A stretch of 64,000 bases of DNA from JAPLKB01 sp964532465 (GTDB lineage Bacteria > Desulfobacterota > Syntrophorhabdia > Syntrophorhabdales > Syntrophorhabdaceae), in NCBI GenBank assembly GCA_964532465.1, contig CAZHHX010000010.1:32601-96600 (forward strand), in the 5' to 3' direction. The notes beneath the pieces were generated by a model. It made no database searches and was not told the DNA's origin. It saw only the letters and a list, made by a program, of their open reading frames with translations. The position numbers and the translations under genes are program-made. Positions 23,867 to 33,127 of this stretch are shown piece by piece. Within the stretch, counting starts at the first letter, position 1, and every line of letters begins with the position of its first letter.

Positions 23867-25058
23867 ATCTCAGCGCCTCCACAGGGTCAATCTTCGCGGC
23901 CTTGTATGAAGGGTACAGTGTTGACAGGGTGCAGATAATCATGGTCGTTGACGCGATAAGCAAAACATCGAAAATACTTATCATCATGGGCAGCGTAGTT
24001 ATGTAATAAACATCGGGCGCCAGTTTGATGATCTGGAATCTTCTTTGAATTTCGCATAGCATATAGCCGCTGAAGGAGCCGATGAGAGCGCCTACAATGC
24101 CTATGGCGATGCCTTCTATCATGAAGATCTTCATTATGCTTTTCTTTTTTGCTCCCATAGCCTTCAGGATCGCGATATCTTTTTTCTTTTCCTTTACCGT
24201 CATCACTAATGAACTGATTATGTTGAAACTTGCCACCAGAATTACCAGGGCGAGTATGATAAACATGGCTATTTTTTCGAGCTTCAAGGCCGAAAAGAGG
24301 TTTTTGTTCATTTCTATCCATGTCCTGCCGAAATACCCGAAGCCGATCCGTTTCCCAATTTCTTTTCTGATTTCATCCGCCCGGTAAACATCCTTGAGCT
24401 TTACTTCTATGCCTGTTGCGCCCGCGCCGATGATTTCCTCTACATCCTTCAAGGGCATTATAATGAGGGTATTGTCGATTTCGTACATGCCTGTTTCGAA
24501 TATTCCTCCAACCTTGACTCTCACTGTCTCAGGTATGGCTCCCATAGGCGAGACACCGCCGAAAGGAACCATAACCGTGAAGGTATCGCCGGAGAGCAAG
24601 CCCATATGTTTTGCCATTTCCTTGCCTATAAGAACACTCCCTTTGCTGTTAAGGGCGCTTATTTTGCCTTCCTTGAGCAGATTTCCCATGAACTTCACAT
24701 CTTCGGCATTCAGACCCTTAACAGCAACGCCCGACAACTGCCTGCCGCTTTGGACCATTGCCTGAAATGAAATGAAGGGAAAAGCCTGGGTAACTCCCTG
24801 TACTTCTTTGATGGTCTGGACAAGTTTCTCCGGTTTCTGAATGTCTCTATCAATACTCAATACAAGGATATGCGGATTTATGCCGAGTATGCGTTCCCTG
24901 ATCTCATTCTGAAAACCGGTCATAACGGCAATCACGAGAATTAAGGCCAGAACTCCGATAGCGATGCCGACAACGGAAATCCAGGTGGTGAAGGATATGA
25001 AAGCCTCTTTTCTTTTGGAACGCAGATACCGCAACCCTATAGAAGTTTCGTATTTCAT
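23859..25058 (-). CDS. lolC: Lipoprotein-releasing permease LolC/E
   Basis: 399 aa. N-terminal cytoplasmic start YETSIGLRYLRSKRKEAFISF typical of LolC/E, one membrane helix, a ~210-residue periplasmic domain, then three C-terminal helices (FtsX-like) ending VEALRYE. Only one permease gene is present, so the complex is probably a homodimer (LolF-like arrangement) with LolD. It lies downstream of lysS on the same strand. Confidence 0.93.
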   Translation of the reverse strand: MKYETSIGLRYLRSKRKEAFISFTTWISVVGIAIGVLALILVIAVMTGFQNEIRERILGINPHILVLSIDRDIQKPEKLVQTIKEVQGVTQAFPFISFQAMVQSGRQLSGVAVKGLNAEDVKFMGNLLKEGKISALNSKGSVLIGKEMAKHMGLLSGDTFTVMVPFGGVSPMGAIPETVRVKVGGIFETGMYEIDNTLIIMPLKDVEEIIGAGATGIEVKLKDVYRADEIRKEIGKRIGFGYFGRTWIEMNKNLFSALKLEKIAMFIILALVILVASFNIISSLVMTVKEKKKDIAILKAMGAKKKSIMKIFMIEGIAIGIVGALIGSFSGYMLCEIQRRFQIIKLAPDVYYITTLPMMISIFDVLLIASTTMIICTLSTLYPSYKAAKIDPVEALRYE

Positions 25059-25084
25059 GACAGTCCTGTGAATAGTATAAAGGC

Positions 25085-25114
25085 AGTGAATAGTGAATAG
25101 TGAATAGTGAATAG
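25085..25114 (+). repeat. Short tandem repeat, 7-base unit
   Basis: Four exact copies of AGTGAAT in the gap between lolC and lysS. Variable-number expansion is possible, but it is not in a coding region. Confidence 0.9.
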
Positions 25115-25134
25115 CATCAATATAATGCGGTCTC

Positions 25135-26598
25135 TCACGGTTTCAGCAAGGGGAAGAAAATTACTTCCCTGATGGAAGGTGAATCCGTGAGGATCATGGT
25201 GAGCCGGTCAATTCCTATGCCTTCGCCTGCTGTGGGCGGCAGACCATATTCAAGGGCTGTTATATAGTCCTCATCCATCATCGCGCCCTCTTCTTTTTCC
25301 CTGATCTGTTCCTCAAAACGCGCTCTCTGGTCTTCAGGATCATTTAACTCATTGAAGCCGTTGGCTATCTCCATACCGTTTATGTACATTTCAAATCTCT
25401 CGGTGAAATCAGGATTTTCCTTGTTTCTTTTTGCCAGCGGCGATACTTCAACGGGATAGCGGGTGATGAAAGTCGGCTGAATCAATTGCTTCTCGCAGAG
25501 TTCTTCAAAAATCATTGTAATAAGCTTTCCCTTGGTCTCTTTTTCAGCGCCTTCTATTCCCAGTTCCTTCGCGTAAGAGGAGAGCCATTCTGAATCGTTT
25601 AACCGGGCAAGATCAAATCCTCCCAGATCGCGCAACGCCTCTTCCATGGTCATTTTTCTCCAGGGCGGCGTAAAATCTATTTCCTGCCCGCCGTATGTGA
25701 CCTTGTAATTGCCGAAAAGCTCATACACCAGAGACGACACCATATCCTCTGTAAAGGCCATCAGGTCTTCATAGGTGGCGTATGCCTGATAAAATTCGAG
25801 CATGGTGAACTCCGGATTATGACGGACAGAGATGCCTTCATTCCGGAAGTTTCTGTTTACCTCGAAAACCCTTTCAAAACCGCCCACTACAAGTCTTTTC
25901 AAATATAATTCAGGAGCGACTCTGAGAAAAAGGTCCATGTTTAGGGCATTATGGTGGGTGATAAAGGGCTTGGCTGTCGCGCCGCCTGCAATTACATGCA
26001 TCATCGGTGTTTCCACTTCAACGAAATCTTTTTTTATAAAATAATTCCGTATGAATTCAATTATTTTTGCCCTTTTTGTAAAAATATCCCTGGCGCGCTC
26101 ATTGACGATAAGGTCGAGGTATCTCTTCCTGTATCGCTCTTCCACATCCTTCAGACCGTGCCATTTTTCAGGCAAAGGGCGGAGAGACTTTGTGAGAAGC
26201 TTTATATTATCCGCGAGGATTGTTAATTCTCCGGTCTTGGTTCTGAATACTCTGCCTTCAACGCCTACAATATCGCATATGTCAAACTTCTTAAAAACGG
26301 TGTATTCAGGGGACTTGAGCATATCCTTTCTCACATAGGCCTGGATTTTACCCTTTCTGTCCTGGATATGGATGAAGCTGCTCTTGCCGAAATCCCTGAA
26401 GGCCATGACCCTGCCTGCAACATGGACATGTTCTTCAATCTTTTCAAGGTCGTCATGCGAAATTTCGCCGAACTTTTCTTCAATATCCTCTGTGGTGATG
26501 TAAGGACCATTATCCTGAGGATATGTTTCTATGCCTGCGTCCCTTAGTGCTTTCTCTTTTTCTTTCCTGACAACAATTAACTCATTAATCGGTTCCAT
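25135..26598 (-). CDS. lysS: Lysyl-tRNA synthetase, class II
   Basis: 487 aa, normal length. N-terminal OB-fold anticodon-binding domain (VAGRVMAFRDFGKSSFIHIQD), class II motif 2 (FRNEGISVRHNPEFTMLE) and motif 3 (GIGIDRLTM). Charges tRNA-Lys. Shine-Dalgarno AAAGGAG precedes ATG. It is followed by lolC and lolD in the same direction, a gene order often seen in Deltaproteobacteria. Confidence 0.97.
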   Translation of the reverse strand: MEPINELIVVRKEKEKALRDAGIETYPQDNGPYITTEDIEEKFGEISHDDLEKIEEHVHVAGRVMAFRDFGKSSFIHIQDRKGKIQAYVRKDMLKSPEYTVFKKFDICDIVGVEGRVFRTKTGELTILADNIKLLTKSLRPLPEKWHGLKDVEERYRKRYLDLIVNERARDIFTKRAKIIEFIRNYFIKKDFVEVETPMMHVIAGGATAKPFITHHNALNMDLFLRVAPELYLKRLVVGGFERVFEVNRNFRNEGISVRHNPEFTMLEFYQAYATYEDLMAFTEDMVSSLVYELFGNYKVTYGGQEIDFTPPWRKMTMEEALRDLGGFDLARLNDSEWLSSYAKELGIEGAEKETKGKLITMIFEELCEKQLIQPTFITRYPVEVSPLAKRNKENPDFTERFEMYINGMEIANGFNELNDPEDQRARFEEQIREKEEGAMMDEDYITALEYGLPPTAGEGIGIDRLTMILTDSPSIREVIFFPLLKP

Positions 26599-26617
26599 CT
26601 ATATTCTCTCCTTTCTC

Positions 26618-26691
26618 AGGGGTCAAATCTTTATTCTTGACTTTAAGGTTGTAAATATTATGTTTATGTCAAGAATAAAGATTTGACCCCT
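26618..26691. repeat. Perfect 24-bp inverted repeat (RAYT/IS200-associated type)
   Basis: Arms 26618-26641 and 26668-26691 are exact reverse complements, with a 26-base AT-rich loop. The arm contains GGGGTCAAATCTTTATTC, a sequence I recall beside REP-associated tyrosine transposase genes in many Gram-negative genomes. No transposase is in this window. It also separates rimO from lysS and might end transcription, but lacks a T-run. Confidence 0.75.
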
Positions 26692-26729
26692 TATTCCCTT
26701 CTTTACTGTTTGCCTGGCAGCGGCGGGTT

Positions 26730-27998
26730 TCAAACCTCTACTATAACATCATAATCGAGGGTTTTCACTATTTTACCTTCTCTTATCTCCCCGATATCGC
26801 ATACACCCTTAATAAAAACCATGCCGTCTATATCGGGCGCCTGGGTCAGGAGCCTTCCTGCCATGTATCCGCCTTCTTTTCCCTCGACGATTACCTTCAT
26901 ATTTTTTCCGATAAGACTTTTCAGCCTTTCCTTTGAAATATCTTTCTGCATGGCCATGATTGTGTTATATCTTTCCCTCTTGATCCCTTTTCTCAATTGC
27001 CCCTTAAATTTTGAAGCTGCCGTGCCTTCCTCCTTGGAATACATAAAGGCTCCGAGCATGTCGAACTCCCAGGTCTTTATGAAATCACAGAGATTTGAAA
27101 ATTCATCCTCTGTTTCCCCCGGAAATCCTATGATTAAGGTAGTTCTCAATACTGCACCGGGGATGCCCTTCCGTATATCTCCAAAAAGTTTTTCAAGATA
27201 GCCTTTATCATACCCCCTGCCCATACGGTTTAAGATATTGTCTTCCGAATGCTGGATGGGTATATCCATATATTTGATAATCCGGTCTTCTTTGCCTATG
27301 AGTTCTATTAAGTCTTTGTTCATTCCTTTAGGGTGCATATAGAGGAGCCTGAGAAAATAATCTCCCTTTACTGCAAGCAGGTGTGACAGCAATTCTCGGA
27401 GACTCAGACTGTCATGCTTCCCGTAAGAGGTAATATCCTGCCCGATTATGTTTATTTCCTTAAAACCCTCTGATAGAAGCCATTCAAATTCCTCCCTGAT
27501 GCTTTCCATGCTTCTGCTTCGCAGGCCTCCCCGTATATCCGGCACTGTGCAATAACTACACCTGTTGTCACAGCCTTCCTGAATTTTCAGGTAGGCTGTG
27601 GGTTTGGAAGTAAGAACTTTCCTGGGAAAACTCTCTGAGAACTGGCCTTCCCGCTGGAAAAAGCCTTTTTTATCTATCAGCGTACCGATTTCATCATAAA
27701 AGTTCCTGCCTATAAAAAGATCCGCTTCAGGGAGCAACTCCCGTAATTTTTCTCCGTAGCGCTCAACAAGACAGCCTGTAACTACCAACCTTTTCTTGCC
27801 ACCCTCACAGTTAACTGTTTCTTCGAGGATAGTCTCGATGGATTCCTTTGCCGCGTCCGCGATAAACGCGCAGGTATTGATAATGACCGTATCACATTGT
27901 TCTGAAAGTTCATTTCCTCTTTTTTCAAGACTTGCTGCAATATATTCCGACTCGACGAGGTTCTTGGGACAACCAAGACTGATAATTTTAAACCGCAC
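26730..27998 (-). CDS. rimO: Ribosomal protein S12 methylthiotransferase RimO
   Basis: 422 aa with GTG start (Shine-Dalgarno GGAGG). N-terminal UPF0004 domain with three Cys (SLGCPK, NTCAF, VTGCL), radical SAM motif CDNRCSYC, C-terminal TRAM domain. The N-terminal SLGCPKNLVESE signature fits RimO rather than MiaB. It adds a methylthio group to the conserved Asp of ribosomal protein S12. Confidence 0.95.
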   Translation of the reverse strand: MRFKIISLGCPKNLVESEYIAASLEKRGNELSEQCDTVIINTCAFIADAAKESIETILEETVNCEGGKKRLVVTGCLVERYGEKLRELLPEADLFIGRNFYDEIGTLIDKKGFFQREGQFSESFPRKVLTSKPTAYLKIQEGCDNRCSYCTVPDIRGGLRSRSMESIREEFEWLLSEGFKEINIIGQDITSYGKHDSLSLRELLSHLLAVKGDYFLRLLYMHPKGMNKDLIELIGKEDRIIKYMDIPIQHSEDNILNRMGRGYDKGYLEKLFGDIRKGIPGAVLRTTLIIGFPGETEDEFSNLCDFIKTWEFDMLGAFMYSKEEGTAASKFKGQLRKGIKRERYNTIMAMQKDISKERLKSLIGKNMKVIVEGKEGGYMAGRLLTQAPDIDGMVFIKGVCDIGEIREGKIVKTLDYDVIVEV

Positions 27999-28116
27999 TA
28001 TATAGTTTCCTCCATTTTTTTAGTCTTTAAATCTACAACACTTTGAGCATGAAGTAAACCGGCCGGGAATTACGTAATGCGCTACCCCTCTAAAAGGAGC
28101 GCGGCAGCAACTATGA

Positions 28117-28146
28117 TTGAATAAAATTTGAAATCTATTTTATAAT
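28117..28146 (+). promoter_or_regulatory. Promoter of secreted metalloprotease gene
   Basis: TTGAAT (28117-28122), 18-base spacer, perfect TATAAT (28141-28146). The leader would be only about 12 bases and consists mostly of the Shine-Dalgarno AAGGAG. Confidence 0.6.
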
Positions 28147-28164
28147 AGAACAAGGAGATTACTT

Positions 28165-29613
28165 ATGAAACCGATAAGATTTGTTCCTGCTGTCATAATT
28201 TATTTTATGTTGTCGCTTTTTTTCGGTTACATTGTTCTTGAGCGTGTTCATGCCGCTACCGCTGTCTGTCCTCGTTACAGTGTTTCCATGGAGGGTGTTG
28301 CAATAAACATGGGCGTCAGCTATATGGAACGTCTTGAGGCGCACAAAACAGGCGGAGGCCCCGGCCACAACGGCAGATGGAAGATAGACCTTTTTGAACA
28401 GATTATTACCTACCCCCGGCCCTTAGATTTCCCGATTGCCACAGATAATGTACACGATTTGGGTAACGGTGTTACCATGCACTCCCAGTGCGTTGTCGTA
28501 GGAAATGTTATCCGGTGCAGTAGTACCTCAGAGAATATGTTCCTTGAAGTAAAGAATAATCAGGTCAGAATGGAACAAACGGCCCCCTGGCACGGCAAGG
28601 TTGTCGGCAATACGATGAGTTGGAAATTTCATCTTGAAAACCCCATGGAACCTGTCCTGAGTGGAGTTATTGCCGAGGGAGCGAAAGACTCTATTGAACT
28701 TACAATTATTGATCCGAAGGAGAAGGGGCGCTATGTCTACAGCTCACTGGACTCCCCTGTTCTTCAACTAAATTTCCAGGCTAAGACCAAACCGGAACAG
28801 TATGCTGATTCTGTTGACTGGATTATCCCGGAGATGGAAGACGTCAAGCGCAAGATTCTTCAGGGGGCACCCAAAGGCAGGCAACTGGATGTACTCTACG
28901 AGAATATGCCGAAAGAGAACAGTCAGTTCGGTAAAAAAAAGGTGACAGCCACACTGAAAGTGGGTGCCTGCAGGGCAACGGAAACGCGGGAGGTCCAGTT
29001 TTTCTATCCCCGTGACGCAAAGAATAATCCTGAAGGCAAATATTATAACTGGTTCTATTACTGGAAGCAGACACCTGCCGCTAAACCTTTTGGCCAGACC
29101 GTCAATATCGAGTTCGGCGGCACCCAGTTCGACGCCTGCAAAGACTTCCATGTGCCGGCCATGTTCAAACCGGCCTATATGTATAAAACGATCCACGTCT
29201 GTGACCTTACCGCAAAGCTTGACAACAAATTTTCGATTCGCTTCCCGAAGATCAAGCGAAGCAATCCCGTCACACACACAACAAAGACCTATGGAACGAC
29301 AACGCACATAGATTCCTATGCCATAATTATGCGCCACGAGTTTACCCACTTCAATGCTTATAATACATGGCGCGAAGGCAAGACTTTAGAGCAGATGGAC
29401 GCGGAAGACAGCGATCAGGACGGCATTCCCGACAGTCTTGAACCGGGCATGGGGTTCGAAGTGGGCAAGTTTCAGACCTACTGGGGCAATGACCCCGACT
29501 GGAAAAGGATGGGCGGAGACGAAGAAATCCTGGCTTATGAATCAATGTATGATTATGTATTCGGCACATATGATGCCTATGACTGGGGAAAACCGGGGAA
29601 AAACTGGCCTTAG
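28165..29613 (+). CDS. Secreted zinc metalloprotease-like protein
   Basis: 482 aa with a signal peptide (hydrophobic core ~9-25, cleavage near VHA). Zinc motif HEFTH (H391, E392, H395), followed by a Ca2+-binding-like DSDQDGIPDSLEP and an acidic DEEILAYES segment that could supply a third zinc ligand. The N-terminal ~350 residues are beta-rich with several Cys. I do not recognise the family; the HExxH motif and secretion support a protease, but the substrate is unknown. Confidence 0.65.
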   Translation: MKPIRFVPAVIIYFMLSLFFGYIVLERVHAATAVCPRYSVSMEGVAINMGVSYMERLEAHKTGGGPGHNGRWKIDLFEQIITYPRPLDFPIATDNVHDLGNGVTMHSQCVVVGNVIRCSSTSENMFLEVKNNQVRMEQTAPWHGKVVGNTMSWKFHLENPMEPVLSGVIAEGAKDSIELTIIDPKEKGRYVYSSLDSPVLQLNFQAKTKPEQYADSVDWIIPEMEDVKRKILQGAPKGRQLDVLYENMPKENSQFGKKKVTATLKVGACRATETREVQFFYPRDAKNNPEGKYYNWFYYWKQTPAAKPFGQTVNIEFGGTQFDACKDFHVPAMFKPAYMYKTIHVCDLTAKLDNKFSIRFPKIKRSNPVTHTTKTYGTTTHIDSYAIIMRHEFTHFNAYNTWREGKTLEQMDAEDSDQDGIPDSLEPGMGFEVGKFQTYWGNDPDWKRMGGDEEILAYESMYDYVFGTYDAYDWGKPGKNWP

Positions 29614-29651
29614 GAAAAGGGATTCAATAAAAATCAGTAACTAAATGAGAA

Positions 29652-29670
29652 CCTCCGGCTTTGCCGGAGG
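29652..29670. terminator. Small GC hairpin between convergent genes
   Basis: CCTCCGGC (29652) pairs with GCCGGAGG (29663) around a TTT loop, between the metalloprotease and phosphofructokinase genes. No T-run on either side, so a terminator role is weakly supported. Confidence 0.35.
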
Positions 29671-29695
29671 CCATAGCTTGTAAAGACTCTATGGC

Positions 29696-30796
29696 CTACA
29701 ATATGGATGATCTTCGTCCATTATATCTTTCCATATCATAATATTTATCAACATCAACAAGCTTCAGCTTATGGATGATTTCTTTCATGGGAACGCTTGT
29801 TATTTGACCCCGCAAAAGACTTACCATGCGTCCGTAATCCTCGTTTATTATCATATCAACAGCGGCAATGCCAAACCGCCTTGCCATTAAACGATCATGC
29901 GCCGAAGGCGTTCCTCCGCGCTGTAAGTAACTTAAGGCAATCGGGCGTGATACGAATCCTGTCTTTTTTTCTATTTCATCGGAAACATAATTTGCTATGC
30001 CTCCAAGCGAGGGGTGTCCGAATTCATCTATCTTGCCGTCTCTAAGAAATTCATGCTGTCCTGAAGGCATTGCCCCTTCGGAAACGACAATGATTGAATA
30101 GTTTATTTCCCGTCCTCTTCGTTCACTGAGGAGTTCACATACCCGGCTCATATCAAAAAGGTATTCCGGTATTAAAATAATATACGCGCCGCTGCATTCT
30201 CCTCCGTGCAAAGCGAGCCATCCCGCGTGACGTCCCATTGTTTCAACAACAAATATACGCCCGTGAGAACCCGCGGTTGTTCTCAGCCGGTCTATTTCCT
30301 CCATAATTATATTAACGGCAGTATCAAAACCGAGGGAATAGTCGGTTCCCGTAAGATCATTGTCAATGGTCTTGGGTATGCCCACGGTCTTGATGCCCAT
30401 TTTGTATAATTTATAGGCAACGCCGAGCGTATCTTCTCCGCCGATTGCAACAAGCGCGTCTATTCCGAGCTTTTTAATATTTTCAACAACCTTTTCTGAA
30501 CGATCATTTTTCGGATTAAAAGGGTTTGTTCGTGAGGTGCCCAGATTTGTTCCCCCATACCGGTCCCATCTTCGAACAGTTTCTTCATCAAGATGCTTAA
30601 GGTGCCGTTCGCAGCTTTTCGGATCATCGGGATCGACCTCTGCCAACCCCTTCCAGCCATTGGCAATACCGATAACTTCAAAAGAAACGGATCTCTTGTC
30701 AGCCAGTTTTGAATCAAGAGCGCTTTTGGTTACCCATTTCACTGCGCCATTCAAACCGGGGCAGTCTCCTCCACCTGTTAAAACAGCTATTTTCAT
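29696..30796 (-). CDS. pfkA: 6-phosphofructokinase, residues of the PPi-dependent type
   Basis: 366 aa PfkA-family enzyme. N-terminal GGDCPGLN loop, active site PKTIDND. D122 in GGEDT and K142 in PKTIDND are the residues that mark pyrophosphate-dependent enzymes; ATP-dependent ones carry Gly at both places. It therefore probably uses PPi reversibly in glycolysis/gluconeogenesis, an energy-saving choice for an anaerobe. The specificity call is from residues only. Confidence 0.88.
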   Translation of the reverse strand: MKIAVLTGGGDCPGLNGAVKWVTKSALDSKLADKRSVSFEVIGIANGWKGLAEVDPDDPKSCERHLKHLDEETVRRWDRYGGTNLGTSRTNPFNPKNDRSEKVVENIKKLGIDALVAIGGEDTLGVAYKLYKMGIKTVGIPKTIDNDLTGTDYSLGFDTAVNIIMEEIDRLRTTAGSHGRIFVVETMGRHAGWLALHGGECSGAYIILIPEYLFDMSRVCELLSERRGREINYSIIVVSEGAMPSGQHEFLRDGKIDEFGHPSLGGIANYVSDEIEKKTGFVSRPIALSYLQRGGTPSAHDRLMARRFGIAAVDMIINEDYGRMVSLLRGQITSVPMKEIIHKLKLVDVDKYYDMERYNGRRSSIL

Positions 30797-30997
30797 TTTT
30801 ATAACTCCTTTGCCCTTTAATTAGGAAAAGCTTTCAATATTATTGAAATCAATTTAATAAATAAACCATAACGATAGTATCCATATTGCCACGCCAATCA
30901 AGGAGTGTCAATGAAAATAAGGTTGCAAAAAGAAGAGATTTGTATTATTAGTTTCCTGCAAGTATGTATGCGTAAACTGTCTTAGAGGAAGGTTATC

Positions 30998-32278
30998 CTG
31001 GAAACTCCGGCAAAGAAAAAATATTTACCAGTTTTATTATGTTTCTTCATATCAACGTGTTTTATTTTCTTGTCTTTTTTTCCATCTGTCGCAAATGTGG
31101 CTGAAATTAATGCAGATGGCATTGAGGAATCAAATGAGGAAATAAATGTTGAAGATTCTTTTGAATTTGCGCCCCCGTCTGCAACGCATGAAATTATAAA
31201 TTTTAATATATTTGAAGATATAGCCAGAGCAAAAGAAATGCTTGAAAATATGACCTGCAATTTTAAGGTTGTAAAAACGGCAAAATATGAAAAAGTAAAG
31301 AAACAGGTAAAGGGAAAAAAATCAAAAAAGGGGAGTAAAGGGAATAAGGGGAAAACGATAATAGTAAAAGTTAAAAAAGGCGTGAAAAACGAATTGGGTG
31401 ATTTCAATATTCTTCTTGCCATCGAGAATCTGAAAACCAGGAAAATTCAGGTTGTCACGGTTCATCCAAAATTTGGTGCAAGAGCGGAAAGCGTTGCCAT
31501 AGATCCCGGTAAATCAAACGGAGTCAATACGAAGTTTACCATTGTGTATCCGGAGCACCATATCGTGCTGGCGCTTAAAAGACCGGTACGAGACGGCACG
31601 TCTTTTAAAGAAGCTGTTTATACCCCTTATTCTGAAAATCTGGATATTCCTGATGTGAGGAAGGCAGGCCTGGATTATTTGAAAAACGTCCTTAGCAAAG
31701 CCAAGAATGATCTCATTGAGAGAAAGGTGAGACCTCTGTCGGGCGACAGGTTTATTGATGACGATGTTTCTCTTACGCTGGCAATTATTGAACATATAGA
31801 CCCGCAAAAATTCGAAAGCGGAAAATATACAACAGAAAGGCTTATCCATGAAACGCTTGTCATCATGGGGACAAATAAACAGAGCGCTTACCGTTACTCG
31901 GCGTCAAAGGCAGGGGCAAGGGGACTCTTTCAGTTTATCCCTGATACGTATAAGAGAATTGCACGCCTGTACCCAAGGGCGGGTCTGGAAAATGATTTTA
32001 TTCACGGTATGGAAGATCACGAAAATGCTGCAAAGGCGTCATTTTTACTTTTTGATGCTGATTTGCGCGCCCTTAACAATGGAAGAAAAGATCAGATTAT
32101 GAATGACCCCCGCGCTTTAGGAAGATTCCTTGCTTCAGCGTATAACTGCGGGGCAGGAAGGACAAAGGGAGCCATGGATAGACATGGAGGAAACTGGTGT
32201 TCAGGTGTGCCCTCAGAAACACAAATTTACCTTAAGAAATATGATGTAGTCTGGGAATGGCTGCATCGTCAACCATAG
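30998..32278 (+). CDS. Secreted SLT-domain (lytic transglycosylase-like) protein
   Basis: 426 aa if started at CTG 30998, which has GAGGAAGG upstream and opens a signal peptide (basic KKK, then LPVLLCFFISTCFIFLSFF). No ATG, GTG or TTG is available upstream of the signal; a TTG at 31070 would remove it. The middle has a Lys-rich tract (~105-130). The C-terminal half has SLT-like KAGARGLFQFIPDTY and ASAYNCGAGR. The Glu expected just before the first motif reads Lys/Gln, so catalysis is uncertain. Confidence 0.7.
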   Translation: METPAKKKYLPVLLCFFISTCFIFLSFFPSVANVAEINADGIEESNEEINVEDSFEFAPPSATHEIINFNIFEDIARAKEMLENMTCNFKVVKTAKYEKVKKQVKGKKSKKGSKGNKGKTIIVKVKKGVKNELGDFNILLAIENLKTRKIQVVTVHPKFGARAESVAIDPGKSNGVNTKFTIVYPEHHIVLALKRPVRDGTSFKEAVYTPYSENLDIPDVRKAGLDYLKNVLSKAKNDLIERKVRPLSGDRFIDDDVSLTLAIIEHIDPQKFESGKYTTERLIHETLVIMGTNKQSAYRYSASKAGARGLFQFIPDTYKRIARLYPRAGLENDFIHGMEDHENAAKASFLLFDADLRALNNGRKDQIMNDPRALGRFLASAYNCGAGRTKGAMDRHGGNWCSGVPSETQIYLKKYDVVWEWLHRQP

Positions 32279-32287
32279 TCAGCGCTA

Positions 32288-32953
32288 TCAAAGGGCGCGA
32301 AGAAGCTCCTCGTAGCTCTTAATCGCATGATCCGGTTTTGCCGCCAGAAGATCTTCCTTTATATTCTCGCCGTCAGTAATAATAATTACCTTGATGCCCG
32401 CGTTTCTTGCGGCATTTATATCATCTAGGCTGTCGCCCATGAAAATACTTGTATCCTTTTGTGCCCCCAACCGCTCTATTGCGAGGTTTATCCCATCGGG
32501 ATTGGGCTTGAGGTTCAGGACATCATTGCGGCTTAAGGCAATATCGAAAAACCCTTCCAAACCAAGTTTTGACAAAGCTTTTGACAGAGTCTTACCGCCT
32601 ACGTTGCTTACAAGACCGGTGTGAACCCCCTTTGTTCTGATCGCATTAAGGAAATCCTTTACGTATGGTCGAAGAGCCCAGCGTGTCAGGGCGTCCTCAT
32701 CAAAACGGTCATAGACAAGGCCGATTTTTTCCCGTACCTGATCCGGCTGCAATCCTATTTCAGCAGCTCCCTGCATGGCTTCTGTCATCAGGGTGGAATA
32801 TCTTCTGCTTTGAATCCGGTTTTCAGCAAAACCTAAACCCTGGAGCATTTTAAGTGTTTCTCCAACCGCCTCGGCAAGTTTCCATTGAAAATCGACTAAG
32901 GTTCCCTCATAATCAAAAAGCATTGTATTAATATTGTCAAAATGTATATCCAT
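32288..32953 (-). CDS. HAD-superfamily phosphatase
   Basis: 221 aa, phosphoglycolate phosphatase-like. Motif I reads DYEGT (D14 nucleophile; E16 where Asp is usual), helical cap, motif II LVSN, motif III Lys within LNLKPNPDG, motif IV GDSLDDINAA. It converges on the SLT gene. The substrate cannot be predicted; the D-to-E change at the acid/base position is unusual. Confidence 0.85.
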   Translation of the reverse strand: MDIHFDNINTMLFDYEGTLVDFQWKLAEAVGETLKMLQGLGFAENRIQSRRYSTLMTEAMQGAAEIGLQPDQVREKIGLVYDRFDEDALTRWALRPYVKDFLNAIRTKGVHTGLVSNVGGKTLSKALSKLGLEGFFDIALSRNDVLNLKPNPDGINLAIERLGAQKDTSIFMGDSLDDINAARNAGIKVIIITDGENIKEDLLAAKPDHAIKSYEELLRAL

Positions 32954-33093
32954 GATTTGCCATTCCCCTTTATATCAATGTTATTTTAACGCAATATCAA
33001 TTCCTGCATGAATTATTTTTGTCCGGTATTTTTTTATCCGGAATCGCCTGTCCCCTGTCCTGGCTTTGCAATTATTATAGCAACTTTAGCTTG

Positions 33094-33121
33094 TTTACAC
33101 CAAATAAAAATGTGATATAAT
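33094..33121 (+). promoter_or_regulatory. Strong promoter positioned for a leaderless mRNA
   Basis: TTTACA (33094-33099), 16-base spacer ending in an extended TGA, then perfect TATAAT (33116-33121). The ATG at 33128 lies where transcription should begin. No Shine-Dalgarno. Confidence 0.75.
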
Positions 33122-33127
33122 TGAAAT

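Noticed and set aside
31070..31099. TTG at 31070 as start of the SLT-domain gene
   Set aside because: It would delete the clear signal peptide encoded upstream and has no Shine-Dalgarno.
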